DNA of 64,000 bases, from contig OZ038528.1 of assembly GCA_964036665.1 (NCBI GenBank), positions 17,099,245 through 17,163,244 on the forward strand. Direction: 5' to 3'. The notes under the pieces were generated by a model, which saw only the letters and a program-made list of their open reading frames with translations, was not told where the DNA came from and did not search any database. Every line of letters starts with the position of its first letter. Position 1 is the first letter of the stretch. Position numbers and translations under genes: made by a program. Below, one piece after another: positions 41,400 to 54,264 of this stretch. This DNA is from Gordius sp. MW1. Taxonomy: Eukaryota; Nematomorpha; Gordioida; Gordea; Gordiidae.

Positions 41400-43330
41400 A
41401 AAAGGGGACTAACGAAAGGATTTATGGAGTATCAAGAATTGCAAAGAAATCCGGAGGAGCAAATTGCCAGGCAACATCGTCCACTTGTGATGGATCTTGA
41501 AAGAAAAGTAATTGCCGAAAGAAGATAAACCTCGATTTCGATGCGAACGCCAAAAGATACGTCGACGAACTAAAAATACCATCGAAAAGCCCTAGGGTGC
41601 AAGGAAGTTGCAAAGGGCCGTAGACAAAAGCGATTCGAGTTCTAGGACAAACCAAAGGAGGCAAAGCTATGAATAGGCAACCATGGTGGTGGGATAAATC
41701 GGTTAGGGATTTTGTCGAAAGAAATAAAAATCAAAAAAGTCGGAGGATAATTAAGAGCATAGGGAGGCAAAGAGAGCCGCGAAAAAGGTCGTTGCAATAG
41801 AAAAGAATGCCGCGTGCCCCAATATGGCAAACAAACTGGACCGAAAGGGGCCAACAGGCTTAAGTACAAATTGGGCAAGATAAGGGAGAAGAAAGTCGCG
41901 ATTGTAGAGTCCTTAAAATGGTCAAAAACAAGAAAGGTCAAACCTTATTCAAGCCAAATGAAGTAATGGAAAGGTGGAAAGGATATTTCAAAGAGCTTAT
42001 GAATATTGCAAATGACAAAAATTCCCTTCCCGATATCGAGTTAAACATAAGTATGGTCGACCTCTTTCAGGAGGATGAAGTTAGTACACACAAGATGCAA
42101 AAGGGAAAAGCTAATAGTCCATATGGAATACCTATGGAAGCATTGCTTGGATGACGTGAAGGAGTCACGACCATGACAAACCTTTTTAACGTTTAATCAA
42201 TGGAAAACAAGCACGATTTTACTCTTATTCAAAGGCAAAGGAGACCCTCAGGAATGTGGCATTTAGAGAGGTATATATAACTTGCCACTACTTAAAGCTT
42301 ATGGAAAGGATCTTAACAAGGCTGAAAAACGAGGTGGAAATATCGACTAACCAATTCGAATTTGAGGCCGGCATACCCACAATCGACCCATTCTTTGCAC
42401 TAAGACAAATGATGGATGAGTATGGTGAAAAGAGGAGAGACTTATGGTCTTTGTCGACTTGGACAAGGCTTGTGAGACGGTCCCTCGCTAATTAAATGTG
42501 ATGTTTGAGAAAACAAAATATCCCTGACGCATATTTCCGGCTTATGAAAAATATTTATGAAGCCTCATTCGTGCGTTAGGACGACAGTTGGAGACTCTAA
42601 ACCTTTACAGGTTGAAATAAGATTACATTAAAGATCTGCTCTAGGTCCCTTTTTATTTAAAATTATTATGGACACCTAAACGAGAGGCATTCAAAAGCCA
42701 TCGCCATGGCGTATGCTATAGGCCGATGATATAGTACTAAGGGAAGAGACAAAGGAGAAAATATTCAAAGAAGCCGAAAAATGGTCAAAGCGCTTAGCTG
42801 GATACGGTTTAAAGGTCAAGGTTTGAAAAACGGTATATAAGAAACGTTACCACCCATCGCTGGATGACCATCTAAAGTACCCAAAAGTAGACAGGTTTTC
42901 ATACGTCGGCCCGATGCTATACGAGGTTGCGCAACAGAAGTCAATGCTCGAATCCAAAAAGAATGTCTTAAATGGCGAAATATATCCGGTGTAATGAGCG
43001 ACAGAAAATGCCTATAAGAGCAAAGCTTCCAAATCCATCGTAAAACCGTAATTGGAAGTGAAAAATGGGCATTAAACAGCACGGAAGAAAAACTATTACA
43101 AGCCACAGAAGCTCGATCATATGACGAATAATTTTCTCATGACAAAAATAGGTAATCAACCTATGGCGGACATGACTAACGAAAATCGGCTAAGGTGCTA
43201 TGGGCATATACTGAGGAGAGAAACGAATGATATAAATCGAAAAGTACCGGACATGAGGGTACCGGGGAAAAGGAAGTTAACGACCTTGTGCCACCTGAAA
43301 AGGAAAAGTTGATGTTATGAAAACAGAAAA
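41400..43330 (+). pseudogene. Decayed LINE pol gene (RT domain)
   Basis: Broken frames carry, in order: WWWDKSVRDFVERNK; KNKKGQTLFKPNEVMERWKG then YFKELMN; RILTRLKNEVEISTNQFEFE then ALRQMMDEYGEKRRD; a catalytic box that reads stop-ADDIVL instead of Y-ADD; and ENRLRCYGHILRRE near the end. Order and spacing fit a full RT with many stops and frameshifts. It is not active. Confidence 0.85.
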
Positions 43331-43587
43331 GATTAATCAAGACATGGCCCTTACCCGTTTCGATCAAGATTTAAGAAACTCATCAAAACAAACCCCATTC
43401 CTATATTAATTTTTATGTTGAGATACTATACTTTATTTACAGTTTAATTTAATGTAAGCAAATGGTGATATTACTCATTCATAATAGTTTTGTATATTTG
43501 ACTTATATAACTATAACAGAACTGTTATTATTTGAATATTTACAATAGTCTATAAACAATATCATGAAATATAATGGATACACTATA

Positions 43588-44456
43588 TTATTTTTTAGCG
43601 GCAATTGTGCTGGTTTTTTTCTTAACTTCAGCACAATCTAAGCGACCCCTAACAACTTTGTGTTTAATTCCAGGGACATCCTTTAAACGTCCCCCACGTA
43701 TAATAACTACATTGTGTTCTTGAAGATTATGACCTTCACCAGGGACATGAGCTATTATTTCCCGACCAGTTTGGACTATCCTTACTTTAACACACTTTCT
43801 GTTGGCAGAATTTGGTTTTTTAGGTTTTTTGATGACCGGTTTTATAACGATGGCTTTGAGAAATGGCTTCCCTAACATTGGTCTTTTCTCAAAAGGCTTT
43901 GGAGGTTTAAGCAATGGTCCTCTTTTATGCATATATTCAAGAGTAGCCATATTTTTTATTTGAGGTCCTATATATTGCTTCATAAAGCTTAATGGAGCAG
44001 GCAATGGTAGTGAATATGGGGAAGAGGCATTTTGAAAAAGTGCTAGAACATTGTTGAAATAAAAAAATAACATTTTACATTATATTAAGATGAAATTTAG
44101 CTTTACTACGTTTAATTTCATGAATCATTTAATAATAATGGCCTATTAGTTAGTATATTTTAAAGAATTTGTCCAGAATATTAAAATTAACAAGGCAGCT
44201 ACCGTTGTATGTTTAAAAAACTGTGATTAAAATTTTTAAAATCATTTTGCCTCTTCACAAATCCTACTCAAGCTAATTGTCCCTTCTCCCAATTTAAGTC
44301 CCAATATTGAATACAAAACTCCAACTGCAAAAACCATATAAAGTAGATTTAAATAGAACTGTTCCCTGCTTAAACTAAAAAAACATATTGTTATCTTGTA
44401 ATTATCTATTTTATATGCAAAAATTTAGGTTTACCTTGAGCAGCACGTTTCCACAT
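43588..44456 (-). CDS. MRPS12: Mitochondrial small ribosomal subunit protein uS12m (MRPS12)
   Basis: Nuclear gene for the mitoribosome decoding-centre protein S12. Exon 1 is 44456-44435 (22 coding nt, MWKRAAQ) and exon 2 is 44042-43588, joined across a 392-bp intron (donor AAG|gtaaac, acceptor aatgttctag) in matching phase. About 158 residues. It has the S12 hallmarks [38 protein letters not shown] and [29 protein letters not shown] resembles the mature start of the insect protein; residues before it would be the mitochondrial targeting peptide. The exon 2 frame runs on upstream to an ATG at 44073, but that would place the start inside the intron; the spliced start is preferred. Confidence 0.92.
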
Positions 44457-44514
44457 TACAGCTGATTGATAGAAGAGGTGCAAAAGTTGACATGACGGTA
44501 ATGTAAATGTAAAC

Positions 44515-44686
44515 GGTGCGTCAACTCGCCGAAAACAATCTCGCCGAAAATAATGTCCCCCAGCTAAAAAATGTCCCCAAATTTGTGATTGGTTGATGGG
44601 TTAGGGTTAATAAGCTTGGGGACCTTTTTTTAGCTGGGGGACATTATTTTTCGGCGAGATTGTTTTCGGCGAGTTGATAGGGCACC
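44515..44686. mobile_element. MULE-like MITE, 9-bp target duplication (copy 2)
   Basis: A near-perfect foldback: ggtgcgtcaactcgccg and inverse ..gttgatagggcacc. Both arms share cgaaaacaatctcgccgaaa. AATGTAAAC flanks both sides (44506-44514, 44687-44695). Same termini as 17150-17419. Confidence 0.88.
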
Positions 44687-44699
44687 AATGTAAACTATT

Positions 44700-47481
44700 A
44701 TAATCTGTAACATTTTTGCAATAAAAGTAAATTTCTTCTTGTTTTCCATATAAAAATAAAATTTGTACATTTAAGATATTTATTAAAAATTTTACGTTTT
44801 TATTTAGCTACTATTGTAAATTATTCCCACCCACGCTTCTTCCCTCCCCCTCTCTTTGTAAAATGCCGTTTGCTTGCCCAGATGGTGCTGGCAATCGAAC
44901 ATTTGTAATTTCTCGCCTATAAATATAATAATGATTTTCTTCGTACTGTGGCCCCCTTGATATATATTTTTTCCCCTGGCTCTCTAATATACATATAATT
45001 CAGTATCCGTAATTTTTATTGATACTTCGCGAGAGTTTTTGTATTAGGCTTCTTACAAATTCTTTAAATATTGTATTATTATTGGATAAATTTAAGGGTC
45101 GATTTTAATTTTGTAACAAGTAAAAATTAGTTCTAATAAGGGTGTGACATTTTTTTAAATAAAATGGCCGGTTAGCTAATTCTTAATCTCCATAATATGA
45201 CATGATCGGTCTATTTAATCTATGAGTGTACATATAAAAACAAGCTGATACATGTGTTAATCAAATTAAAGCCTTTGTCTCTCAAATTTTTTGTAGCATT
45301 CCCCTGATATCTCTTCAGATGTTAACGTTTAGTATTTAGTATCATGTAAAATTGAATCTACAATATGAATAATATCCCTTTATTATAACGGCACTTAGGG
45401 GGAAACTTAAATATACGAAAGTAATAATTAAGTTTAAGTATATACATAGGATCATAAATTTGATTTTTTGATCTTTAAATTATAAACCATCTTATAAGAA
45501 ACATTTGATACACAAATCCCATTTTGGTATATCTGCTAATTACCCAATTACAATTAGTATAAAATAGTAATTTTTATTTTCAAACATTTAAAATTTATAT
45601 TAGATTTTGTGAAAGGTTAAAGACACAAATTTAATTGTATATCTTGCTCGATATTAACACGACACCACTAAAGGTTGGGCCGAAACAATTTCTATAAAAT
45701 TTTTTTGGGGGCATTTTAATATGCTCTCCATAGCCAAACAATTTGAAAAATTTAAACAAATTGTCTACTTACGGAAAAATGATCACCTACAGATTATGCG
45801 GGAAAAATAAAAATACGCAAATTTAAAAATTCAATTTAAAGACTAAGATAGGTGATAAAAACAATTAGTAATATTTGAACGATGATCAACGATGAATGTG
45901 AAGTTTAGCATTGCAGTATGAGGCTAAAATTATGGTTACTTTGCCATACCCCGTTAATCTTTTTTCGTTAATGACTATATATCGTATCTCTGACCTTAAA
46001 TCTATTAATTTAGAGTTCATTGTGGAAATAGCCGTATTTTGAAAAATAATGTAAACAAATTTTGCAGAGTACGTTTTCTTTGACATTTTAATGTGCGCCA
46101 TCCAATCCAAACAATGGAAAATACTATTTTCTGTCCCGAAAAGCTATTCTTGTGGCATAAATACTTAATCAAAGCGATCTACGCTATAAATTTATTATAC
46201 ATCTGGGCAATGATCCATAATTCTCTTCCTTTATTTTAAAGTCTAGATTCCAACATATATATATTCGGTGGGATAACATGACAATTTGAAAGCATCGTTA
46301 CGATTATCGTGCCAACGTATTGCTGTGAGAAGTAATATTTTTCGAATGAATATTTTAAATCAAATAATGGGAAGATGACTTAAGCGCACTGAACCAGAAG
46401 CTCCGATATATAATTCGGAAAGACAGTTATTAATTTGGCGCTTGTAAAGAAATTATCAAAATATAAATTATAAGGGATAAAATCTCAAGGTAGTCTTTCA
46501 ACAAAGTCAAATATAACAGCTCCTCCTTATCCTATTTTAGTTTCATTTCCGAACGAAAACGTGGCTCTTGGTAGTGTTTTAAGGTAAAAAGAAAACGGTT
46601 GTAGTGGCTGCACACCACATCTTAAAATAAAAAAACTAGCCCTTTTTAAAGCTCTGTAGTGTAGTGTTCATAATACGGACTCAAGATTCATCTTTGAAAT
46701 ATGGAATAAGTTTAAATAATTTTCAAGCGTTTATTTTAAAATGTACACCTTGGAGTTTGTGTCAGATTGGACCAAATCATAATTATGATAGATAAAGATA
46801 TTTAATCTCCTAAAACAGATTTCTACGCACACCATTGCCTACCATATTCTTGACGGAATCAGCTTAATGTTTTAAAAACATTTTGACATTTTTGGAAGAC
46901 AAATAGCTAATAAATAAGAATTAATATAAATTAGTAATGATCGTTAAATTTGAATTATAGTTGTGCTGCTTTGCATAAATTAAAGATTCAAAGCAAAAGA
47001 TAAAAGTTAACACAAATTATTCTGAGGACTTAGGAAAATTTTTATTTTTTATCTTTTTTGATTTTTATAACGATAGGGGGACTTACAAAATCCGAAATTG
47101 GGTCTAGTTTCTCAAGAGTCTGCCATTTACCATCCAGTTTAGAGAGTGGCCTTATTGTGTATAATTAGGCGAATTTTATATAAATATCCTAAATTAAAAT
47201 GAAAAAATGTAATTTTCTATCTTGGGCCTCATTAAAATTATTAATGGAACCCGACCTTTTAAAACCTAGACAGATTTGGAATGATACGGGTATAATTTTA
47301 TCTACAAATATCAAAACAATTCGAAATTATGGTTTTACCAAGACTTATTATTATAGCTTAAGGGCATAAAATTTGGGAATTTTTAAATACTCTAGCCTCA
47401 CCCCTAATATACTATCAACTTTTAAAGAAAGAGAAAATTAAAAAAAGTTCATAGTTTTAAAATCAAATCACAATGTTAAGC
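44700..47481. other. AT-rich intergenic DNA
   Basis: No supported gene, RNA or element. Small open frames (for example 46110-45886 minus) show no recognisable motif. Confidence 0.4.
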
Positions 47482-47940
47482 CCGCCTATAGTGTTGTAAA
47501 AAACCAAGGGTTTCTATTGGTTGCCTGCAAGCGTTGGCGTTTTTTTTCACCCAACCTTTTCAGTGTTAGGTGAATTTTCTTGGGAGGGCTTTGGCGTTTG
47601 GCGTTTTCGTAAAAAACACCCAAAACTTTTTTTTGGGGCACCTTTGGCGTTTAGGTTTGGGTGTATTAAAGAGCTAAAGGGTTTGGGTGGATAATATTAT
47701 TAACCTTTTGGTTTGGTTTTGGTCGTTTTGGGTTGGGCATGCAAATATATCAATTTGTTTATATTGTTCATCATATTTGTGTATTTAGATTTAGGTAATG
47801 AACTTTAAGAAAATAAAAATAAATGTATCATGACGTCACAATCTAGTAAATTCAGTAAATTATAGTTAATTATTAGGCATTATAGAAGTAGGTAGTGAAT
47901 CAATATGTTTTATTTATGAAAAAAAAATTTGTGAAGATTT

Positions 47941-50515
47941 GCCCCCCCCCTTTATTTTTTACCCTCTTTCTCACCTGGGGAAGAACGGCGGGCCCTTATT
48001 TTTTACCCTCTTTCTGATCCGGGGGAGAGGCGGGGGGGGGCAGGGGGGTGTTGTGCCCCCCCCACTCAATTTTTACCCTCTTTCTGATGCGAGGGAGAGG
48101 GGGGGGGGGCAGGGGGTGTTTTGCCCCCCTCCCCCCTTATTTTTTACCCTCTTTCTGATGTGGGGAAGAGGGGGGGCATAGGGGGTGTTTTACCCCCCCC
48201 CCCTAATTTTTTACCCTCTTTCTGATCAGGGGGAGAGGGGGGGGGGCATGGGGGGTGTTTTGCCCCCCCCCCCTATATTTTTTACGCTCTTTCTGATGGG
48301 GGGGAGAGGGGGGCGGGCATGGGGGGTGTTTTGCCTCCCCCCTAATTTTTTACTTTCTTTCTGATGCGAGGGAGAGGGGGGCATGGGGGGGTGTTTTGCC
48401 CCCCCCCCCCTAATTTTTTATCTTCTTTCTAATGCGGGGGAGAGGGGGGGGGCATGGGGGGTGTTTTGCCCCCCCTTATTTTTTACCCTCTTGAGAGGGG
48501 GGTCATGGGGGGTGTTTTGCCCCCCCCCTTCAATTTTTACCCTATTTCTGATGTGGGGGAGAGGGGGGCATAGGGGGTGTTTTGCCCCCCTCCCCCCTTA
48601 TTTTTTACCCTCTTTCTGATGTGGGGGAGAGGGGGGGGGCATAGGGGGTGTTTTACCCCCCCCCCCCTAATTTTTACCCTCTTGAGAGGGGGGGGGCATG
48701 GGGGGTGTTTTGCCCCCCCCCCAATTTTATACCCTATTTCTGATGTGGGGGAGAGGGGGGGCATAGGGGGTGTTTTGCCCCCGTCCCCCCTTATTTTTTA
48801 CCCTCTTTTTGATGTGGGGGAGAGGGGGGGCATAGGAGGTGTTTTGCCCCCCTCCCCCCTTATTTTTTACCCTCTTTCTGATGTGGCTGAGAGGGGGGGG
48901 GCATAGGGGGTGTTTTACCCCCCCCCCCCCCCCTAATTTTTTACCCTCTTTCTGATCAGGGGAAGAGGGGGGGGGGGGCATGGGGGGTGTTTTGCCCCCC
49001 CCCTAATTTTTTACCCTCTTTCTGATCAGGGGAAGAGGGGGGGGGCATGGGGGGTGTTTTGCCCCCCCCCCTAATTTTTTACTTTCTTTCTGATGCGAGG
49101 GAGAGGGGGGGGCATGGGGGGTGTTTTGCCCCCCCCCCCTAATTTTTTATCTTCTTTCTAATGCGGGGGAGAGGGGGGGCATGTAGGGTGTTTTGCCCCC
49201 CCCCCTTATTTTTTACCCTCTTGAGAGGGGGGTCATGGGGGGTGTTTTGCCCCCCCCCTTCAATTTTTACCCTATTTCTGATGTGGGGGAGAGGGGGGCA
49301 TAGGGCGTGTTTTGCCCCCCTCCCCCCTTATTTTTTACCCTCTTTCTGATGTGGGGGAGAGGGGGGGGCATAGGGGGTGTTTTACCCCCCCCCCCCTAAT
49401 TTTTACCCTCTTGAGAGGGGGGGCATGGGGGGTGTTTTGCCCCCCCCCCAATTTTATACCCTATTTCTGATGTGGGGGAGAGGGGGGGCATAGGGGGTGT
49501 TTTGCCCCCCTCCCCCCTTATTTTTTACACTCTTTCTGATGTGGGGGAGAGGGGGGGCATAGGAGGTGTTTTGCCCCCCTCCCCCCTTATTTTTTACCCT
49601 CTTTCTGATGTGGCTGAGAGGGGGGGGGGCATAGGGGGTGTTTTACCCCCCCCCCCCCAATTTTTTACCCTCTTTCTGATCAGGGGAAGAGGGGGGGGGG
49701 GGCATGGGGGGGGGGGGTGTTTTGCCCCCCCCCCCCCTAATTTTTTACTTTCTTTCTGATGCGAGAGAGAGGGGGGGGGGGCAGGGGGTGTTTTGCCCCC
49801 CCCCCTAATTTTTTATCTTCTTTCTAATGCGGGGGAGAGGGGGGCATGGGGGGTGTTTTGCCCCCCCCCCCTAATTTTTTATCTTCTTTCTTATGCGGGG
49901 GAGAGGGGGGCATAGGGGGTGTTTTACCCCCCCCCCCCCTAATTTTTTACCCTCTTTCTGATCAGGGGAAGAGGGGGGGGGCATGGGGGGTGTTTTGCCC
50001 CCCCCCCCAATTTTTTACTTTCTTTCTGATGCGAGGGAGAGGGGGGGGCATGGGGGGTGTTTTGCCCCCCCCCTAATTTTTTATCTTCTTTCTAATGCGG
50101 GAGAGAGGGGGGGGGCATGGGGGGTGTTTTGCCCCCCCCCTTATTTTTTACCCTCTTGAGAGGGGGGTCATGGGGGGTGTTTTGCCCCCCCCTTCAATTT
50201 TTACCCTATTTCTGATGTGGGGGAGAAAGGGGCATAGGGGGTGTTTTGCCCCCCTCCCCCCTTATTTTTTACCCTCTTTCTGATGTGGGGGAGAGGGGGG
50301 GACAGGGGGTGTTTTGCCCCCCCCCCCTAAATTTTTACCCTCTTTCTGATCAGGGGGAGAGGGGGGGTATGGGGGGTGTTTTGCCCCCCCCCCCTTATTT
50401 TTCACCATCTTTCTAATGTGGGGGAGAGGGGGGGGCATGGGGGGTGTTTTGCCGCCCCCCCCCCAATTACCCTCTTTCTAATGCGGGGGAGAGGGGGGCA
50501 TAGGGGGTGTTTTCA
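47941..50515 (+). repeat. G/C-run tandem array, left arm of foldback element
   Basis: Roughly 30 units of about 75-90 bp: taccctctttctgatgcggg, gagagg then a run of G, catgggggtgttttg, then a run of C and taatttt. Units vary mainly in G and C run lengths and in the gat-cagg / gat-gtgg / gat-gcgg variant. Higher-order blocks repeat, for example 48470-48900 and 49200-49620. Confidence 0.95.
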
Positions 50516-51734
50516 ATAAATAGAAAACGATTATAAAGTGAGATTTATCTGGCCATTCGAGAGCAGATTTTGAATTCAATCCTTCAATTAAAAATTAATA
50601 TTTTAATTCATTCTAAATTAATAAGAGATCCCCCTCTAAATATTCCCGGCAATAGCAATTTTAATCACAAAATTTAATTTCAAATATATTTTGAATTCCT
50701 CGCCTCTTGTAAAAGATAAAGACTTATTAATTATATAATGTCCCTTTTATTTTATATTTAAACTCTATTTTCAATATCAGAGAATGGCATCCCGCGCGAC
50801 TCGACATATCACCACTCCCATGTAGCATGTACATGTTCATGTACTAATCCACCCTCTCTCAGATTTAAACCTATCAGATTGTTAAGTACTAAACTAAATA
50901 TATAAAAAAATCATGGCACAACAAGTCATGGTGTGGCGTGTGCTGGCTAGGCTCTTTATTACATCATTTTACATTCATTTCTTTTTTAACGTACAACATA
51001 TCAAGGTATGTAGAAGTTGCAAATCATATTATTATAAATAAAATAAATGAAAATTAAACTTTTTTTTATTATGTCAACTACTAATTAAGTCATAATCAAT
51101 TAGAAAATTAAGTTTCTTATTAAATAATAAGCAATAATTTAAATTAAGATGCTTAACTCATTTTTGTTACTCAGAAAAGTCCGATATTTTTATGATCCTT
51201 ATAAGCATTGTAAACGCGAAGTCTAAGTCAACAGGACGTAGAGTGTTGGTGCCTTGTGAAAGCATAGTAATAGCATGATATGCTTTTTGGAAATACCAAG
51301 TAAAACTTACTTACCCATGATGGCAAATTTTTTTAAACTGGTAAAATTTCATATTAATATTATATTTAATAATACAGCTTATTTCGTAAATGAAGTTAAA
51401 TTAAAAAAATTTATTTTAATTGATATGGTATATTAAGACAATTTTTGACCGCAAATCTTCAAAAATATATTTTCGAATATTAGAAAATCTTTGTCATATA
51501 ATAAGGCAATTTTCAAAAAAAATTTCAATAGAAAATGTTGATTAAGACATTTGTCATCACTATGACCGCAAATCTTCCCAAAAATATTTTTTATAATAGT
51601 AGAACATCTTTCAGTCATATAATAAGTCTATTTTAAAAATAAATATTAATCTTAATAGAAAATGTTGATTATGACATTTGTCACCTGTGACCGCAAAAAT
51701 TCACAAAAATATTTTGAAAGGGTTAAAAAGGGCT
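50516..51734. other. AT-rich core of the foldback element
   Basis: Unique AT-rich DNA, then about 2.5-3 copies of a ~120-bp tandem repeat (51430-51715) containing tgaccgcaaatcttc and gaaaatgttgattaagacat. No protein motif recognised in either strand. Confidence 0.6.
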
Positions 51735-53470
51735 TTCCGGCCCCCCCCCCCCCCGGGTGAGAAAGAGAGTAAAAAATAAGAAGAGGGTCGATTCACCCCC
51801 CCCCCCCCCCCTCTCCCCGGCATCAGAAAGAGGGTAAAATATAAGGGGGGGGGGGGGCAAAACACCCCCCATGCCCCCCCCCCCTTCCCGGGTGAGAAAG
51901 AGGGTAAAAAATAGGGGGGGGGGGGGCAAAACACCCCCATGCCCCCCTCCCCGGATGAGAAAGAGGGTAAAAAATTAGGGGGGGGGGCAAAACACCCCTC
52001 TGTCACCCCCCTCTCCCTCGCATCAGAAAGAGGGTAAAAAATTAAGTGGTAGGGGGGCAAAACACCCCCTGCCCCCCATCTCCCTCGCATCAGAAAGAGG
52101 GTAAAAAATTAGGGGGGGGGCAAAAAACCCCCCATGCCCCCCTCTCCCCCACTTAAGAAAGAGGGTAAAATATAAGGGGGGGGGGCAAAACATCCCCCTG
52201 CCACCCCCCTCTCCCTCGCATCAGATGGAGGGTAAAAAATTGGGGGGGGGGGCAAAACAACCACCCCATGCCCCCCTCTCCCCCACATCAGAAAGAGGGT
52301 TTAAAATTAGGGGGAGGGGCAAACACCCCCCTCTCCCTCGCATCAGAAAGAGGGTAAAAAATTAGGGGGGGGGGCAAAACACCCCCCTGCCACCCCCCTC
52401 TCCCTCGCATCAGAAAGAGGATAAAAAATTAGGGGGGAAGGGGGCAAAACACCCCCCTGCCCCCCTCTCCCCCGCATCAGAAAGAGGGTAAAAAATTAGG
52501 GGGGGGGGCAAAACACCCCCCCCCCCCCCCCTTCCTCCCTCTCACCCGCATTAAAAAGAGGGTAAAAAATTGGGGGGGGGGGGCAAAACACCCCCTGCCC
52601 CCCCCCCCCCCCTCCCTCGCATCAGAAAGAGGGTAAAAAATTGGGGGGGGGGCAAAACACCCCCCATGCCCCCCGCTCCCCCACATCAGAAAGAGGGTTT
52701 AAAATTAGGGGGAGGGAAAAAAACACCCCCCTCTCCCTCGCATCAGAAAGAGGGTAAAAATTTGGGGGGGGGCAAAACACCCCCCTGCCACCCCCCTCTC
52801 CCTCGCATCAGAAAGAGGATAAAAAATTAGGGGGGAGGGGGGCAAAACACCCCCCTGCCCCCCTCTCCCCCGCATCAGAAAGAGGGTAAAAAATTAGGGG
52901 GGGGGGCAAAACACCCCCCCCCCCCCCCCCTTCCCCCCTCTCACCCGCATTAAAAAGAGGGTAAAAAATTAGGGGGGGGCAAAACACCCCCCATGCCCCC
53001 CGGATCAGAAAGAGGGTAAAAAATTAGGGGGGGGGGGCAAAACACCCCCTATGCCCCCCTCCTCTCCCCCACATCAGAAAGAGGGTAAAAAATTAGGGGG
53101 GGGGGCAAAACACCCCCCATGCCCCCTCTCCCCCGCATTAGAAAGAGGATAAAAAATTAGGGGGGGGGGGGGCAAAACACCCCCTGCCCCCCCTCTCCCT
53201 CGCATCAGAAAGAGGATAAAAATTTAGGGGGGTGGGCAAAACACCCTCTGCCCCCCCCCCTCTCTCTCGCATCAGAAAGAGGGTAAAAAATAAGGGAGGG
53301 GGCAAAACACCCCCCTCTCCCTCGCATCAGAAAGCGGGTAAAAATTTAGGGGGGAGGGGGGCAAAACACCCCCCCCCCCCCGCCTCTCCCCCGGATCAGA
53401 AAGAGGGTAAAAAATAAGGGCCCGCCGTTCTTATCCAGGTGAGAAAGAGGGTAAAAAATAAAGGGGGGGG
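51735..53470 (-). repeat. G/C-run tandem array, right arm of foldback element
   Basis: The inverse of the left array (aaagagggtaaaaaatta, G run, caaaacacccccc, C run, tctccctcgcat). About 20 units, so it is about 0.84 kb shorter than the left arm. Confidence 0.95.
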
Positions 53471-54264
53471 GCAAATCTTCACAAATTTTTTTTTCATAAA
53501 TAAAACATATTGATTCACTACCTACTTCTATAATGCCTAATAATTAACTATAATTTACTGAATTTACTAGATTGTGACGTCATGATACATTTATTTTTAT
53601 TTTCTTAAAGTTCATTACCTAAATCTAAATACACAAATATGATGAACAATATAAACAAATTGATATATTTGCATGCCCAACCCAAAACGACCAAAACCAA
53701 ACCAAAAGGTTAATAATATTATCCACCCAAACCCTTTAGCTCTTTAATACACCCAAACCTAAACGCTTGGGTGTTTTTTACGAAAACGCCAAACGGCAAA
53801 GCCCTCCCAAGAAAATTCACCTTACACTGAAAAGGTTGGGTGAAAAAAAACGCCAACAACTAAGCTTAGCAATACGCTGGGAAAAACCAGCCAGCCGTTT
53901 TTACAACACTACCGCCTAGTGTGACCTATGAATAAGTGACGTTCAACTTTAAAGCAAATTTTAAAGGCTTTCAAGTATAAATAAATTAAAAATCTATCAG
54001 AATGTTTGTAAGAATATATAAAGATTAAATGCCTAAATTTATACATGTTAAGTATTCATAAATATTAAACAAAAGAAGTCAGTTCGGAATAGCGATTTTT
54101 AAGAATTTTGAACGAGAATAATTCACAAAGCAAAGAAAGTTATAAAATAATATAAGCTGATTTAGGTCAATCCAATATGTTGTTTCTTTAGTAGTTTTTG
54201 AGAAAAGTGTTTCTAAAGTTGCGCAACCTACAGGTTACATTGGTTGATCACCTTTTTATTGAGG

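Larger units (their letters stand above)
47489..53911. mobile_element. Giant foldback-type transposable element, 6.4 kb
   Basis: The ends are TAGTGTTGTAAAAA (47489) and the inverse TTTTTACAACACTA (ending 53911). CCGCCTA flanks directly at 47482-47488 and 53912-53918. Each end has ~440-450 bp of unique DNA as inverted copies. Inside lie the G-strand array (47941-50515) and the C-strand array (51735-53470), then the 1.2-kb AT-rich core. The TAGTGTTG terminus suggests hAT ancestry; the body plan resembles Drosophila Foldback. No transposase found. Open frames in the arrays (poly-Pro/Gly) are artefacts. Confidence 0.88.

Noticed and set aside
45886-46110. 74-residue minus-strand frame as a gene
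   Set aside because: No recognisable motif, splice context or codon signal; expected by chance at this AT content.
47939-53417. Many Pro/Gly-rich open frames of 61-129 residues
   Set aside because: They are products of the G/C-run array. Frames change between units and occur on both strands.
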